Source of the DNA: Bacillota bacterium
Lineage (GTDB): Bacteria; Bacillota; Clostridia; Lachnospirales; Lachnospiraceae
Direction of reading: 5' to 3'
Assembly: GCA_023415635.1 (NCBI GenBank)
Contig: JAEZJV010000051.1
Location: 124,001-188,000 of the forward strand
DNA length: 64,000 nt
The notes below the pieces were generated by a model. That model saw nothing but the letters and a program-made list of their open reading frames with translations, searched no databases and was not told where the DNA came from. The position numbers and the translations under genes are program-made. Positions 41,461-50,588 of the stretch are shown piece by piece. Within the stretch, counting starts at the first letter, position 1. Each line of letters starts with the position of its first letter.

Positions 41461-42669
41461 ATGGAGAAAAATCAGGCATGGCTGCAGCCTATCAGCTCGA
41501 GATTATTACATGAAGAGGAAGAAAGTGCAGAAAACAAAAGTATTTGGGATATCAATATTGAAAAGCTTTTGGGTAGGGAACAAATTTTACTTGAAAATCA
41601 AAAAATCGAGAAATTTCTTAGTAATAAAGTCATAATGGTCACCGGAGGAGGGGGCTCCATAGGATCTGAACTATGCCGCCAGATTGCTAAATACGGACCG
41701 AAGCTTCTGATTATCCTGGATATATATGAGAATAATGCCTATGATATTCAGCAGGAGTTAATTCATAAATACGGAAATGAATTAAAGCTAATCATTGAAA
41801 TTGCATCAGTCAGTAACAGAGATTTGATATATCAGCTGTTTAAACGCTATCATCCCAATATAGTCTTCCATGCAGCTGCGCATAAGCATGTACCCCTGAT
41901 GGAGGATTGTCCTAAGGAAGCAATTATAAACAATATTTTCGGCACATATTATATTGTTGAGGCATCCGAAGAATATGAAGTGGAAAAATTTGTCCTAATC
42001 TCAACGGACAAAGCTGTTAATCCGACAAGTATCATGGGTGCCAGTAAAAGATTTTGTGAAATGATACTCCAAAGTATGAAGGGAAGCGGCAAAACTGATT
42101 TTGTAGCGGTACGTTTTGGAAATGTACTCGGCTCTAATGGATCAGTTATTCCCTTGTTTCTAAAACAAATTGCAGCCGGTGGTCCGCTAACGATCACCGA
42201 TCATAGGATTGTGCGCTATTTCATGACCATCTCTGAGGCAGTACAATTGGTACTTCAAGCAGGCTCGATGGCTGACAGTGCTGAAATCTATGTACTGGAT
42301 ATGGGGGAGCCGGTTAAGATCATTGATTTGGCAGAAAATCTGATCCGAATGTCCGGCTATGAACCTTATATCGATATACCAATTGTAGAGACTGGCCTGC
42401 GACCGGGAGAGAAATTATATGAGGAACTTTTAATCAATAGTAAGGATTTAATTGCCACTGAAAATCATAAGATATTTATCGAAGCCAAGGAATACATATC
42501 CAAAAAAGAGATAAAGAAAAAACTAAAGCTGCTGTCACGTGTGATAAACTCTAAATCAATCGGAAATATTAAAAGAACAATGAAAAAAGTAGTTCCTACG
42601 TATCAGAACTATAATACTAAGAACGTATTTCGTATTTTGTGCAAGGATCATAGAACCAATGTAAATTAG
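41461..42669 (+). CDS. CapD-type nucleotide-sugar dehydratase lacking the membrane domain
   Basis: A 402-residue short-chain dehydrogenase/reductase fold protein of the UDP-N-acetylglucosamine 4,6-dehydratase group. Starting at ATG 41461, with GGAGG 14 bases upstream, an acidic segment precedes KLLGREQ, the usual linker before the catalytic domain. MVTGGGGSIGSELCRQI near 62 binds NAD, and STDKAVNPTSIMGASKRFCE near 185-204 holds the K of the Y/M-x3-K pair; Met in place of Tyr is typical of the PglF/CapD type. The N-terminal four-helix membrane domain of full-length homologues is absent. The module supplies activated sugar for the polysaccharide. Start choice is uncertain; an in-frame TTG at 41350 extends it by 37 residues. 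Confidence 0.85.
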   Translation: MEKNQAWLQPISSRLLHEEEESAENKSIWDINIEKLLGREQILLENQKIEKFLSNKVIMVTGGGGSIGSELCRQIAKYGPKLLIILDIYENNAYDIQQELIHKYGNELKLIIEIASVSNRDLIYQLFKRYHPNIVFHAAAHKHVPLMEDCPKEAIINNIFGTYYIVEASEEYEVEKFVLISTDKAVNPTSIMGASKRFCEMILQSMKGSGKTDFVAVRFGNVLGSNGSVIPLFLKQIAAGGPLTITDHRIVRYFMTISEAVQLVLQAGSMADSAEIYVLDMGEPVKIIDLAENLIRMSGYEPYIDIPIVETGLRPGEKLYEELLINSKDLIATENHKIFIEAKEYISKKEIKKKLKLLSRVINSKSIGNIKRTMKKVVPTYQNYNTKNVFRILCKDHRTNVN

Positions 42670-42788
42670 CTTAATCAATATAGCCGGCTAAGGATCTCAT
42701 ACGAGCTTGCTACTGTGTTTCTTACCCACATCATAAATACGCTTGCTCTTTCATGAAAGACTTACTTATGAATGGAGCATATAAAAAC

Positions 42789-42823
42789 GGGGCCTTTGCA
42801 GAATAGGAAATGGCAAAGGCCCC
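42789..42823. terminator. Bidirectional terminator after the exopolysaccharide module
   Basis: GGGGCCTTTGC (42789-42799) pairs with GCAAAGGCCCC (42813-42823). It lies between two convergent genes. Confidence 0.72.
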
Positions 42824-42851
42824 TTGTCTACACGATGTCTGAAAATTATCA

Positions 42852-43163
42852 TTAATCCCGTAGCCAGAACAAGCATCTTCTGATGATTCCAAATAAAACC
42901 CCATATAAAAGGTTAATGAAGACACTTAATAGGATATAATTTCTCGTAAAGCTTAAGCAAGTAAATTCACATGCCAGGTCCTTTATTGTAAGAATGTCCT
43001 TGAAGAAATACAGACCGGTTATCATTGTTGTAAAGGTTAGTAAATCCAATATCAATGCGACATAAATTTTCACTTCGGTTTTAAATCGTGCCGCAATACT
43101 GAAAGCTAACGCGCCGATTAATCCGGGAACTAATAATACTAGAAAAAATCTTATAAATTCCAT
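42852..43163 (-). CDS. Small membrane protein of unknown function
   Basis: A 103-residue protein with three hydrophobic segments (about 3-24, 33-54 and 75-95) and a basic C-terminus (IIRRCLFWLRD). GGGGTG is placed a few bases before the ATG at 43163. I see no catalytic motif and recognise no family. It stands alone, convergent with the CapD-type gene. Confidence 0.6.
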   Translation of the reverse strand: MEFIRFFLVLLVPGLIGALAFSIAARFKTEVKIYVALILDLLTFTTMITGLYFFKDILTIKDLACEFTCLSFTRNYILLSVFINLLYGVLFGIIRRCLFWLRD

Positions 43164-43408
43164 ACTTCACCCCACACTTTCCTTTCCCAAAGACTTGTGA
43201 TAAAGATTGTATTCTTTTATCTCAAGCATTTATATTTGCTTGAAATCTGTGGCTGACTCAAGCTCCTTACATAGATTACTATAGTAATAAAATATGCTTT
43301 TAGTGTAATTCAGTTACAGATAATTCACCATTCTTCAGCCGTGGGTTATAGCGGAATGCTTTATTTAGTTAATCTGTTAGCGTACCATAGAAATAATTTG
43401 TTTGCATA

Positions 43409-43437
43409 TTGACAATACCAGTATAATTGTATACAAT
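43409..43437 (+). promoter_or_regulatory. Promoter and GntR-type operator of the citrate operon
   Basis: TTGACA (43409-43414) and TACAAT (43432-43437) are 17 bp apart. ATTGTATACAAT at 43426-43437 is a perfect 12-bp palindrome that overlaps the -10 box. It matches the usual TTGTATACAA-type operator of FadR/FCD-group GntR regulators. A gene of exactly that group is the last gene of the operon. Confidence 0.75.
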
Positions 43438-43476
43438 AAAACAAATCTTAGTCTAAAGAAAATGGAGAGCGATATT

Positions 43477-44880
43477 ATGGATGAGAGAAAAGTCTTTATT
43501 AACCCACACACGAATCTACTGCAGTTGGAGGAGCCGATTTACAATCTGGTAGATGTGGATCAGCCGAATACCTTCCGCGGATTATTTCCCTATAACGAGA
43601 TACCGAAGATTGCCTTCAATGACAGAATCGTGCCACATAATCTTCCGGATGAAATATTTATCACAGATACAACCTTCCGTGACGGACAACAATCCAGGGC
43701 TCCCTATACAACAGAACAGATTGTTACAATGTTTGATTATTTTCACAGACTCGGCGGACCGAAGGGTCTGATTCGTCAAAGTGAGTTTTTCTTATACAGT
43801 AAGAAGGATAGAGATGCGGTCTATAAATGTATGGAACGCGGTTATCAGTTTCCGGAGGTTACCTCATGGATCAGAGCAAGCAAGAGTGATTTTGCACTGG
43901 TAAAGGAGCTCGGTATGAAGGAAACCGGAATTTTAGTAAGCTGTTCTGATTACCATATCTTTTATAAGATGAAGATGAGCCGGAAAGAGGCTATGGAGCA
44001 TTATCTGAGTGTAGTCAGGGAGTGTCTTGAGACAGGTATTGCTGCCAGATGCCATCTGGAGGATATTACCCGTTCGGATATTCATGGATTTGTCATTCCC
44101 TTCTGTCGTGAGCTGATGAGACTGAGCAGGGTATATAATATTCCTGTGAAAATAAGGGCTTGTGATACGATGGGTTATGGTGTGAATTTCTCCGGTGCTG
44201 TTATTCCCAGATCTGTACAGGGAATTATATACGGTATTATGACACACGGTGGGGTTCCCTCCGAATGGCTGGAATGGCATGGACATAATGACTTCTATAA
44301 GGCAGTTTCCAATTCGACAACAGCCTGGTTGTACGGGGCAAGCGGAGTAAACTGCTCCTTATTCGGAATTGGAGAAAGAACAGGCAATACTCCTTTGGAG
44401 GCTATGGTGTTTGAATATGCACAGCTGAAGGGCACGTTAGACGGTATGGATACCACAGTAATAACAGAGCTCGCAGAGTATTATGAGAAGGAAATTGGTT
44501 ACCGTGTTCCTTCCAGAACTCCTTTCGTAGGAAAGAATTTCAATGTAACCAGAGCCGGTATTCATGCGGACGGTCTTCTTAAGAATGAAGAAATCTATAA
44601 CATATTTGATACGGAAAAATTCTTAAATCGACCGGTATTGGTGGCTGTGTCCAATACCTCAGGGCTTGCCGGTATCGCTCACTGGATCAATACGTTCTTT
44701 AAGCTGAAGGGCGAAAGAGCTATCGGTAAGGATCATCCTATCGTTCAAAGGATTAGACTATGGGTGGATGAGGAATATGAAAGCGGCCGTGTCACTGTAA
44801 TCACGGATGATGAACTGATCAGCATCATCTCGGAAGCAGAGAAGGAGCTGGGGCTCAGTATCAACGGACAAAAAGCTTAA
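43477..44880 (+). CDS. Re-citrate synthase / homocitrate synthase family enzyme
   Basis: A 467-residue DRE-TIM (HMGL-like) aldol enzyme, which condenses acetyl-CoA with a 2-oxoacid. I start at ATG 43477, nine bases after GGAG. ITDTTFRDGQQSRAP near 60-74 gives the metal-binding Arg and Asp; LEWHGHNDFYKAVSNS near 265 gives the HxH metal ligands; VNCSLFGIGERTGNTPLEAM completes the barrel. The family includes isopropylmalate, homocitrate and the anaerobic Re-citrate synthase of Clostridium kluyveri. Placement directly before isocitrate dehydrogenase favours Re-citrate synthase, which would feed a partial TCA branch to 2-oxoglutarate and glutamate. Homocitrate synthase remains possible; the C-terminal LeuA regulatory domain is absent. 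Confidence 0.85.
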   Translation: MDERKVFINPHTNLLQLEEPIYNLVDVDQPNTFRGLFPYNEIPKIAFNDRIVPHNLPDEIFITDTTFRDGQQSRAPYTTEQIVTMFDYFHRLGGPKGLIRQSEFFLYSKKDRDAVYKCMERGYQFPEVTSWIRASKSDFALVKELGMKETGILVSCSDYHIFYKMKMSRKEAMEHYLSVVRECLETGIAARCHLEDITRSDIHGFVIPFCRELMRLSRVYNIPVKIRACDTMGYGVNFSGAVIPRSVQGIIYGIMTHGGVPSEWLEWHGHNDFYKAVSNSTTAWLYGASGVNCSLFGIGERTGNTPLEAMVFEYAQLKGTLDGMDTTVITELAEYYEKEIGYRVPSRTPFVGKNFNVTRAGIHADGLLKNEEIYNIFDTEKFLNRPVLVAVSNTSGLAGIAHWINTFFKLKGERAIGKDHPIVQRIRLWVDEEYESGRVTVITDDELISIISEAEKELGLSINGQKA

Positions 44881-45021
44881 TACGTTATCCATAAAATCTG
44901 CTGGATTTTTTTAGATGGCATATAGGAATTGACAAGCCGGGAAAAGCAGAATACAATGGTATTTGATGGCGGTTCAAAGGACAAGGGCCGAATACATATT
45001 TCAAATTTTACGGAGGTTACA

Positions 45022-46191
45022 ATGATTTTTGCAGAGAAGATAGAAGCGGCAAAGGAGAAATTTGGACAATTGCTGGAGGAGCAATTAAAAAGAGTTGAGG
45101 TTATGAAGACTCAAGGAGACTTTATTAATTATAAAGCACTGGAGAAGATTATCATCGGTGTGTGCGGTGGTGATGGTATCGGTCCTGCAATTACAGCTCA
45201 ATCCCAGAGAGTTCTGGAGCATTTACTGAAGGATGAGATTGAGTCAGGCAAGGTTGAGTTTAAGGTAATCGAAGGACTGACCATAGAGCGCAGAGCCGAA
45301 GAACATGCTGCAATACCCCCGGCAGTACTGGAGGAATTGAAGAAATGTCATGTGATTCTGAAAGGCCCTACCACAACTCCCAGAAAAGGCGATCCCTGGC
45401 CGAATGTAGAAAGTGCCAATGTTGCTATGCGTAAGGAGCTGGATCTCTTTGCAAACGTCAGACCTGTAAGAATTCCCGAACAGGGTATTGACTGGACCTT
45501 TTACCGTGAAAATACCGAGGGTGCATATGCTGTCGGCAGTAAGGGAGTGCATGTTACAGAGGATCTCGGTGTTGACTTTACGGTTGTAACTACGCAAGGC
45601 ACCGAGCGTATTATTCGTGCAGCCTTCGAATTTGCCAAGGCAAACGGTAAGACAAGAGTTACCGCTGTTACCAAAGCAAATATCATAAAGACTACGGATG
45701 GCAAGTTTTTGGATATCTTCCGTGAAATTGCGAAGGAATATCCGGATATTACAGCGGATGACTGGTATATCGATATCATGACCGCGAAGCTTGTAGACGA
45801 AAAGAGAAGAAAGGACTTCCAGGTGGTGGTTCTTCCAAATCTTTACGGAGATATCATTACTGATGAGGCAGCTGAATTCCAGGGTGGCGTTGGAACTGCA
45901 GGCAGTGCCAATATCGGAAAGAAATATGCAATGTTCGAAGCAATTCATGGTTCCGCACCCCGTATGGTAGATGAGGGAAGAGATATCTATGCAGATCCCT
46001 GCAGTATGATTCGTGCGGGGGCTATGCTGCTGGCTCATATCGGATATACGAAGGAAGCCGATAAGCTCTATCGTGCACTTGATATCTGCACCGTGATTGA
46101 GAGAAAGGTTATGACAACGGGAAGATCTAACGGAGCAACCGGAGCACAGTTTGCCGATTATCTGATGGAAACGATTGAAGCGATGAAATAA
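45022..46191 (+). CDS. Isocitrate/isopropylmalate dehydrogenase family, probable isocitrate dehydrogenase
   Basis: A 389-residue beta-decarboxylating dehydrogenase; start ATG 45022, with GGAGG six bases upstream. The NAD-site motif GVCGGDGIGPAITAQ near 38 and ANVRPVRIPEQGIDWTFYRENTEGAY near 145-170 hold the substrate arginines and the Tyr. VTKANIIKTTDGKF contains the catalytic Lys, and LPNLYGDIITDEAAEFQGG near 275 the metal-binding Asp. Isocitrate and 3-isopropylmalate enzymes share these motifs; the neighbour, a citrate-synthase-like enzyme, favours isocitrate. NAD rather than NADP use is not resolved. Aconitase is not in the window. Confidence 0.9.
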   Translation: MIFAEKIEAAKEKFGQLLEEQLKRVEVMKTQGDFINYKALEKIIIGVCGGDGIGPAITAQSQRVLEHLLKDEIESGKVEFKVIEGLTIERRAEEHAAIPPAVLEELKKCHVILKGPTTTPRKGDPWPNVESANVAMRKELDLFANVRPVRIPEQGIDWTFYRENTEGAYAVGSKGVHVTEDLGVDFTVVTTQGTERIIRAAFEFAKANGKTRVTAVTKANIIKTTDGKFLDIFREIAKEYPDITADDWYIDIMTAKLVDEKRRKDFQVVVLPNLYGDIITDEAAEFQGGVGTAGSANIGKKYAMFEAIHGSAPRMVDEGRDIYADPCSMIRAGAMLLAHIGYTKEADKLYRALDICTVIERKVMTTGRSNGATGAQFADYLMETIEAMK

Positions 46192-46212
46192 AGTGCTTAA
46201 GGAGGGAATTCC

Positions 46213-46881
46213 TTGGAGGATTTTGATCTTCACAAAGAGATGGCAGACAAATATTCCTTACGTGGACGTGTTTTTACCAAACTGAGAGAGGATATATTGG
46301 CCGGTGTCTATCGTGAGAATGAGGAACTAAAGGAGAACACCATCGGAACAGAGCTGGGTGTCAGCCGTACTCCAGTCCGTGAGGCATTAAGACAGCTGGA
46401 GCTGGAAGGGCTGGTAACAATGATTCCGAATAAGGGTGCTTATGTTACCGGTATCACACAGCAGGATATCCATGATATCTATGTCATTCGTTCTTATCTT
46501 GAGGGCTTATGTGCGAAATGGGCCTGTGAACATATCACGGAAGCTCAGATTGAAGCGCTGGAGGAGATATTGTATCTTTCTGACTTTCACGCCAGAAGGA
46601 GTCACTATGAACAGCTGGTGGAACTGGACAATAAATTCCATGAATTAATCTATAAAGCCTCCGGCAGCAAGATACTGGAGCATGTGCTGACTGATTTTCA
46701 TCATTATGTGGAACGGGTCCGTAAGATCACGCTTGCCATGCCAAACAGGGCAAAGAAGTCAGGTAAGGAGCATGCTGCAATTGTGGATGCCATCAAAAAG
46801 AGAGATGGAGAGCTTGCAGAGGTGCTGGCACATGAGCATATTATCAACACAATTAAGAACATTAGTGAACAGGGTCTATAA
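46213..46881 (+). CDS. GntR-family regulator, FadR/FCD group
   Basis: A 222-residue regulator. The winged-helix domain (about 15-85) contains REDILAGVYRENEELKE and TELGVSRTPVREALRQLELEGLV. The C-terminal FCD domain (about 90-220) holds VIRSYLEGLCAKWACEHI and the metal-ligand-bearing LDNKFHELIYKASG. The start is TTG 46213, with GGAGGG nine bases upstream. It follows isocitrate dehydrogenase by 21 bp and closes the operon. The ATTGTATACAAT palindrome on the operon promoter is an ideal site for it, so feedback by an organic acid such as citrate or 2-oxoglutarate is likely. The ligand is inference. Confidence 0.9.
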   Translation: MEDFDLHKEMADKYSLRGRVFTKLREDILAGVYRENEELKENTIGTELGVSRTPVREALRQLELEGLVTMIPNKGAYVTGITQQDIHDIYVIRSYLEGLCAKWACEHITEAQIEALEEILYLSDFHARRSHYEQLVELDNKFHELIYKASGSKILEHVLTDFHHYVERVRKITLAMPNRAKKSGKEHAAIVDAIKKRDGELAEVLAHEHIINTIKNISEQGL

Positions 46882-46893
46882 AAGATGCAACGA

Positions 46894-46925
46894 AAAACCC
46901 ACTCAGGTTAGACTGAGTGGGTTTT
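46894..46925. terminator. Bidirectional terminator after gntR
   Basis: AAAACCCACTCAG (46894-46906) pairs with CTGAGTGGGTTTT (46913-46925) around GTTAGA. It separates the citrate operon from the convergent ABC-F gene. Confidence 0.85.
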
Positions 46926-46940
46926 ATTGTCTTATGATAG

Positions 46941-48944
46941 CTATTCCTCAGCAGCCAGTTCTTCCCAGAGCTCCATCAGCTCCAGCAATCTGTCCTCAAT
47001 TGACTTCTTCTCATTATTCAGCTCCAGAAGCTTTTGTGCATTCGTAAATACCTCTTCCTCCATTAACAGCTGATCGATTTCATCATTTCTGGTCTCTAGC
47101 TCATGTATTTCCTCCTCTGTCTTCTTTAAATCATTCCTTTTTTTCCGTGTACGAGCCTGCTCTTCCTTCTGTTGTTGCCAGCTTAGCTTGTTTTCGCTTT
47201 CTGACTCAGAAGAAATATCTGTTGAGGAGGAAGGAAAGGAAGAAGGGAATGAATTCAGGCGGGAACTGCTGAAGTGATTTGCGGTCTGATTCAAGGGTGT
47301 CTTTGCTGTCACCAAGGGCCTATTCAGATAAACAGCTTCTACCTCGGGTTTTTTATCCAGATAATAATCATAATTACCGATATAGTTCAGAAGAGTCTGG
47401 TCGGTAAGGTCAAGAATTCTGGTCGCGGTCTTATTAATAAAATAACGGTCATGGGATACATATAAAACAGTACCGCTGTAATGATTGATGGCATTTTCCA
47501 GAATTTCCTTTGATGTGATATCTAAATGGTTAGTCGGCTCGTCCAGGATTAGAAGGTTGGCTTCGGAAAGCATTAGCTTGGCTAAGGAAACACGACCCCG
47601 CTCGCCGCCGCTGATATCCTTAATTCTTTTAAAGACATCATCCTCGGTAAAGAGAAAGGCAGCAAGGATATTGCGGATTGAGGTATTATCCATATGGGGA
47701 TAAGTATCCTGCAATTCATCAAACAGGGTCTTCTCAGGGTCCAGTACCTGATGCTCCTGGTCATAATAACCGACATGGACCTTTGTTCCGAGTTTTACTT
47801 CCCCCCCGTCTGCCATAACCTGTCCATTAATAATTTTCAAAATCGTCGTTTTTCCGGTTCCGTTATTTCCTATCACAGCCACCTTTTCTCCACGCTTGAT
47901 ACTAAAGCTTAAATCTGTAAATAGTGTAAGCTTATCATAGGATTTACTTAAAGCTGTGACAGTCAGTACATCATTTCCACTGACTATTCTTGGCTCCAGT
48001 GAAAAATGCATCTGGGCGTTATCTGTCGGACGTTCTACTCTCTCGATTTTCTCGAGCATTTTTTCACGGCTTTCCGCGCGTCTGATGGATTTCTCCCGAT
48101 TGAAGGAGCGAAGCTTGGCTATGACCTCCTCCTGATGTCTTATTTCCTGTTGCTGATTCAAATACTGCTTAAGCCTTGCATTTACCAGCATGGATTTCTT
48201 TTCAGCATAGGAGGAATAATTTCCTTCAAAGCTTGTAGCTTTGGTATGGTCAAGCTCTATCACCTTTGATACGACCTTGTCGAGGAAGTACCGGTCGTGG
48301 GCAACGACAACAACAGCTCCGCTGTAATTTAACAGGAAGGTTTCTAGCCAAGCTATTGAGATCAGATCCAGGTGATTGGTGGGCTCATCAAGAAGGATGA
48401 TGTCAGGCTTGGACAATAGAAGTTTTCCAAGAGCAATTCGGGTCTTCTGACCGCCGGAAAGCATATTCACCTGCTTGTCAAAGTCCGTCTCGCCAAAGCC
48501 GAGACCCTTCAGTATTCCGATCACCTCACTCTGATAAGCATACCCGTTTTTAAGCTCAAACTCATGGGTCAGACGGGTATAGCTGTCAAGCATTTGCTTT
48601 AATCGATCGCCCTGGGCATGCTTCATATCCTGCTCCAGGGAGCGGATTTTCTTATCCAGATCAATGACATCCTGCTTTACCGTCATCATTTCAGCCAGTA
48701 AGGAATTATCCGAGGTAAGATTCTGATGCTGGGCAAGATAGCCGATGGTACTTCCCTTAGAGAGGATAATTTCACCCTCATCAGCAGGCATTTCCTTCAT
48801 TATTATTTTTAATAAAGTAGACTTACCAGCACCGTTAATACCGACAATTGCAGCCTTTTCCCGTTCATTGACATGGAAGGATACATTCTGCAATATCTGA
48901 TCCGTACCGAAGGCCTTACTAATATTCTGACATGCTAAAATCAT
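46941..48944 (-). CDS. ABC-F family ATPase
   Basis: A soluble protein with two ABC domains in tandem and no membrane segment, 667 residues. Start ATG 48944 has GGAG six bases upstream. Walker A sites are GINGAGKSTL near 35 and GNNGTGKTTIL near 355; signatures are LSGGQKTR near 165 and ISGGERGRVSLAKL near 450; Walker B sites are both LLDEPTNHLD-like. A linker helix hairpin separates the domains, and a coiled-coil C-terminal extension (about 570-667) contains a Ser-rich spacer. ABC-F proteins act on the ribosome, easing stalls or protecting against antibiotics. The YfmR/Uup type fits this C-terminal coiled coil. No resistance substrate is indicated. Confidence 0.93.
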   Translation of the reverse strand: MILACQNISKAFGTDQILQNVSFHVNEREKAAIVGINGAGKSTLLKIIMKEMPADEGEIILSKGSTIGYLAQHQNLTSDNSLLAEMMTVKQDVIDLDKKIRSLEQDMKHAQGDRLKQMLDSYTRLTHEFELKNGYAYQSEVIGILKGLGFGETDFDKQVNMLSGGQKTRIALGKLLLSKPDIILLDEPTNHLDLISIAWLETFLLNYSGAVVVVAHDRYFLDKVVSKVIELDHTKATSFEGNYSSYAEKKSMLVNARLKQYLNQQQEIRHQEEVIAKLRSFNREKSIRRAESREKMLEKIERVERPTDNAQMHFSLEPRIVSGNDVLTVTALSKSYDKLTLFTDLSFSIKRGEKVAVIGNNGTGKTTILKIINGQVMADGGEVKLGTKVHVGYYDQEHQVLDPEKTLFDELQDTYPHMDNTSIRNILAAFLFTEDDVFKRIKDISGGERGRVSLAKLMLSEANLLILDEPTNHLDITSKEILENAINHYSGTVLYVSHDRYFINKTATRILDLTDQTLLNYIGNYDYYLDKKPEVEAVYLNRPLVTAKTPLNQTANHFSSSRLNSFPSSFPSSSTDISSESESENKLSWQQQKEEQARTRKKRNDLKKTEEEIHELETRNDEIDQLLMEEEVFTNAQKLLELNNEKKSIEDRLLELMELWEELAAEE

Positions 48945-49148
48945 AAAAATCTCCATTCTACATTCACACTATTTAAGAATGCATATTACGGCATCCACTA
49001 ATCACTGCCCTCTATTTTAGCATAGGAAATTTATCAAGTAAAGAAGAGTTGCATAAGCATTGGAAGATGTAAGATAGCTGCTAAGAACATGATAAAACAC
49101 GAAAATAAGCATATACTCTTATTGGAAAGTTGTCCTGATAGTAATAGA

Positions 49149-49177
49149 TTGACTTATTATTAACAATTTACTATAAT
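49149..49177 (+). promoter_or_regulatory. rex promoter with possible Rex half-site
   Basis: TTGACT (49149-49154) and TATAAT (49172-49177) are 17 bp apart. The spacer contains TTATTAACAAT, which matches one half of the Rex consensus TTGTTAA-N4-TTAACAA; the other half is poor. Autoregulation is possible. Confidence 0.6.
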
Positions 49178-49212
49178 GAATAATAGAGTTAGCCAGAGAA
49201 GGAGGAAAATCA

Positions 49213-49857
49213 TTGTACAAGAAGGAAATTTCCAAAGCAGTAATAAATAGATTACCTAGATATTATCGTTATTTGGGAGATTTGCTGGAAAAGGATGTTG
49301 TTCGCATCTCCTCTAAGGAATTAAGCGAAAGGATGAAGGTTACAGCGTCTCAGATCAGACAGGATCTTAATAACTTCGGCGGATTTGGACAACAGGGTTA
49401 TGGTTATAATGTGGAGTATCTCCATTCTGAAATCGGTAAAATATTAGGCTTGGACACGAGATATAATATAATTATCATTGGAGCAGGAAATCTTGGACAG
49501 GCTCTCGCCAACTACGTTGATTTTGAACGTAGAGGTTTTTATGTCAAAGGTATTTTTGATATCAACCATAAACTGATTGGAACAAAGATCAGAGATAATA
49601 TCGTACGCTCTGCTGATGAGCTTGAGGATTATATAAAAAATAATAAGGTAGATATTGCAGCTGTCACCGTACCGAAGGCAAAGGCTCCACAAATTGCTGC
49701 CGAGCTTGTAAAATGGGGCATCAAGGGCATTTGGAATTTTGCTCCGACCGATTTGAATCTGCCGAAGGATGTAACGGTTGAGAATGTACATCTTGCCGAA
49801 AGCCTCATGAAGCTGTCCTATAGATTATCAGGAAAAGAAGAAATGAAGAAGGAATAG
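49213..49857 (+). CDS. rex: Redox-sensing transcriptional repressor Rex
   Basis: Rex represses fermentation and respiration genes when NADH/NAD is low. The 214-residue protein begins at TTG 49213, seven bases after GGAGG; no in-frame ATG is available. The N-terminal winged helix has IRQDLNNFGGFGQQGYGY near 54-71, the DNA-contacting region. IIIIGAGNLGQALANY near 90-105 is the NAD-binding Rossmann motif; IWNFAPTDLNLP near 177 is the domain-swap helix. All are as expected for clostridial Rex. Confidence 0.96.
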   Translation: MYKKEISKAVINRLPRYYRYLGDLLEKDVVRISSKELSERMKVTASQIRQDLNNFGGFGQQGYGYNVEYLHSEIGKILGLDTRYNIIIIGAGNLGQALANYVDFERRGFYVKGIFDINHKLIGTKIRDNIVRSADELEDYIKNNKVDIAAVTVPKAKAPQIAAELVKWGIKGIWNFAPTDLNLPKDVTVENVHLAESLMKLSYRLSGKEEMKKE

Positions 49858-49888
49858 CAGGCTGTTAGGTTAAAAGGGGCGTAATAGT

Positions 49889-50500
49889 ATGGGAAGAAAG
49901 GAAAAGAGGCCGAATTATATTCATATCGTCAGGGGCAAGAACCTGCCTATTCTGACCTTGGATAACCGCTGGCATGAGCTTTTTCCGGCGAACAATAAGA
50001 GCAGTCTTATCCACGAATTGGAGCATAAGGTAAATAACCTTCTTAAGAGGCAGGGCAAGCTTGTTAATAACATCAAGGATATGAAGGAGCTCAAAAACAA
50101 TCTCCTGAAGGAAATCGTAGTCAATATGGATACCGGCAGGGAGCCTGCCAGGCAGGCAAAGGATAGAAAGCTGGATCGCAACAGACATTATGTCAATGAG
50201 ATAAATAATAAGACAGAAATAGCAATGGAAGAGCTGGGCGAGATTCCCTATCAGATCAAACAGGTGAATGAAGAGCTGATGGCTGAAAGCATACGGATAT
50301 TTTTAGAACAGTTGGAGGAAAATAGGGAAGAACTCGAGGAAGTAACGGAACGGATTAATAATATCAGAGAGGAATTAAAGGAGAAAATCCTAATCAAACA
50401 GGATCTAGAGGCAAAAAATTCTTTGATATATACATATATGCATGATATTCTGGGAGCAGAAATCATGGAAATGGTTGATAAAGAACAGAATAAAAGGTAA
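49889..50500 (+). CDS. Long coiled-coil protein of unknown function
   Basis: A 203-residue protein, almost entirely helical, with a heptad-rich coiled coil from about 35 to 185 (ELEHKVNNLLKRQ, EQLEENREELEEVTERIN). The N-terminus has KRPNYIHIVRGKNLPILTLD. No signal or membrane segment. It lies between rex and acpS in the same direction, and this neighbourhood appears conserved in Lachnospiraceae from memory. I can name no family. The weak ribosome site (GGGGCG) suggests low expression. Confidence 0.7.
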   Translation: MGRKEKRPNYIHIVRGKNLPILTLDNRWHELFPANNKSSLIHELEHKVNNLLKRQGKLVNNIKDMKELKNNLLKEIVVNMDTGREPARQAKDRKLDRNRHYVNEINNKTEIAMEELGEIPYQIKQVNEELMAESIRIFLEQLEENREELEEVTERINNIREELKEKILIKQDLEAKNSLIYTYMHDILGAEIMEMVDKEQNKR

Positions 50501-50588
50501 AATAATACAGGGGTAAGCGATAGATTCGCAATCCCCTGTTTGTGTATGTAATATTATGAGTCAGAACCCGGAAGGAACGGAGGCTAAC

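Noticed and set aside
45244..46233. A 329-codon open frame on the minus strand opposite isocitrate dehydrogenase
   Set aside because: It is the mirror of a well-supported enzyme gene, has no ribosome site or family resemblance, and its composition is that of an antisense frame.
49149..49177. Full Rex operator at the rex promoter
   Set aside because: Only one half of the palindrome matches well, so it is kept as a possible half-site and not called an operator.
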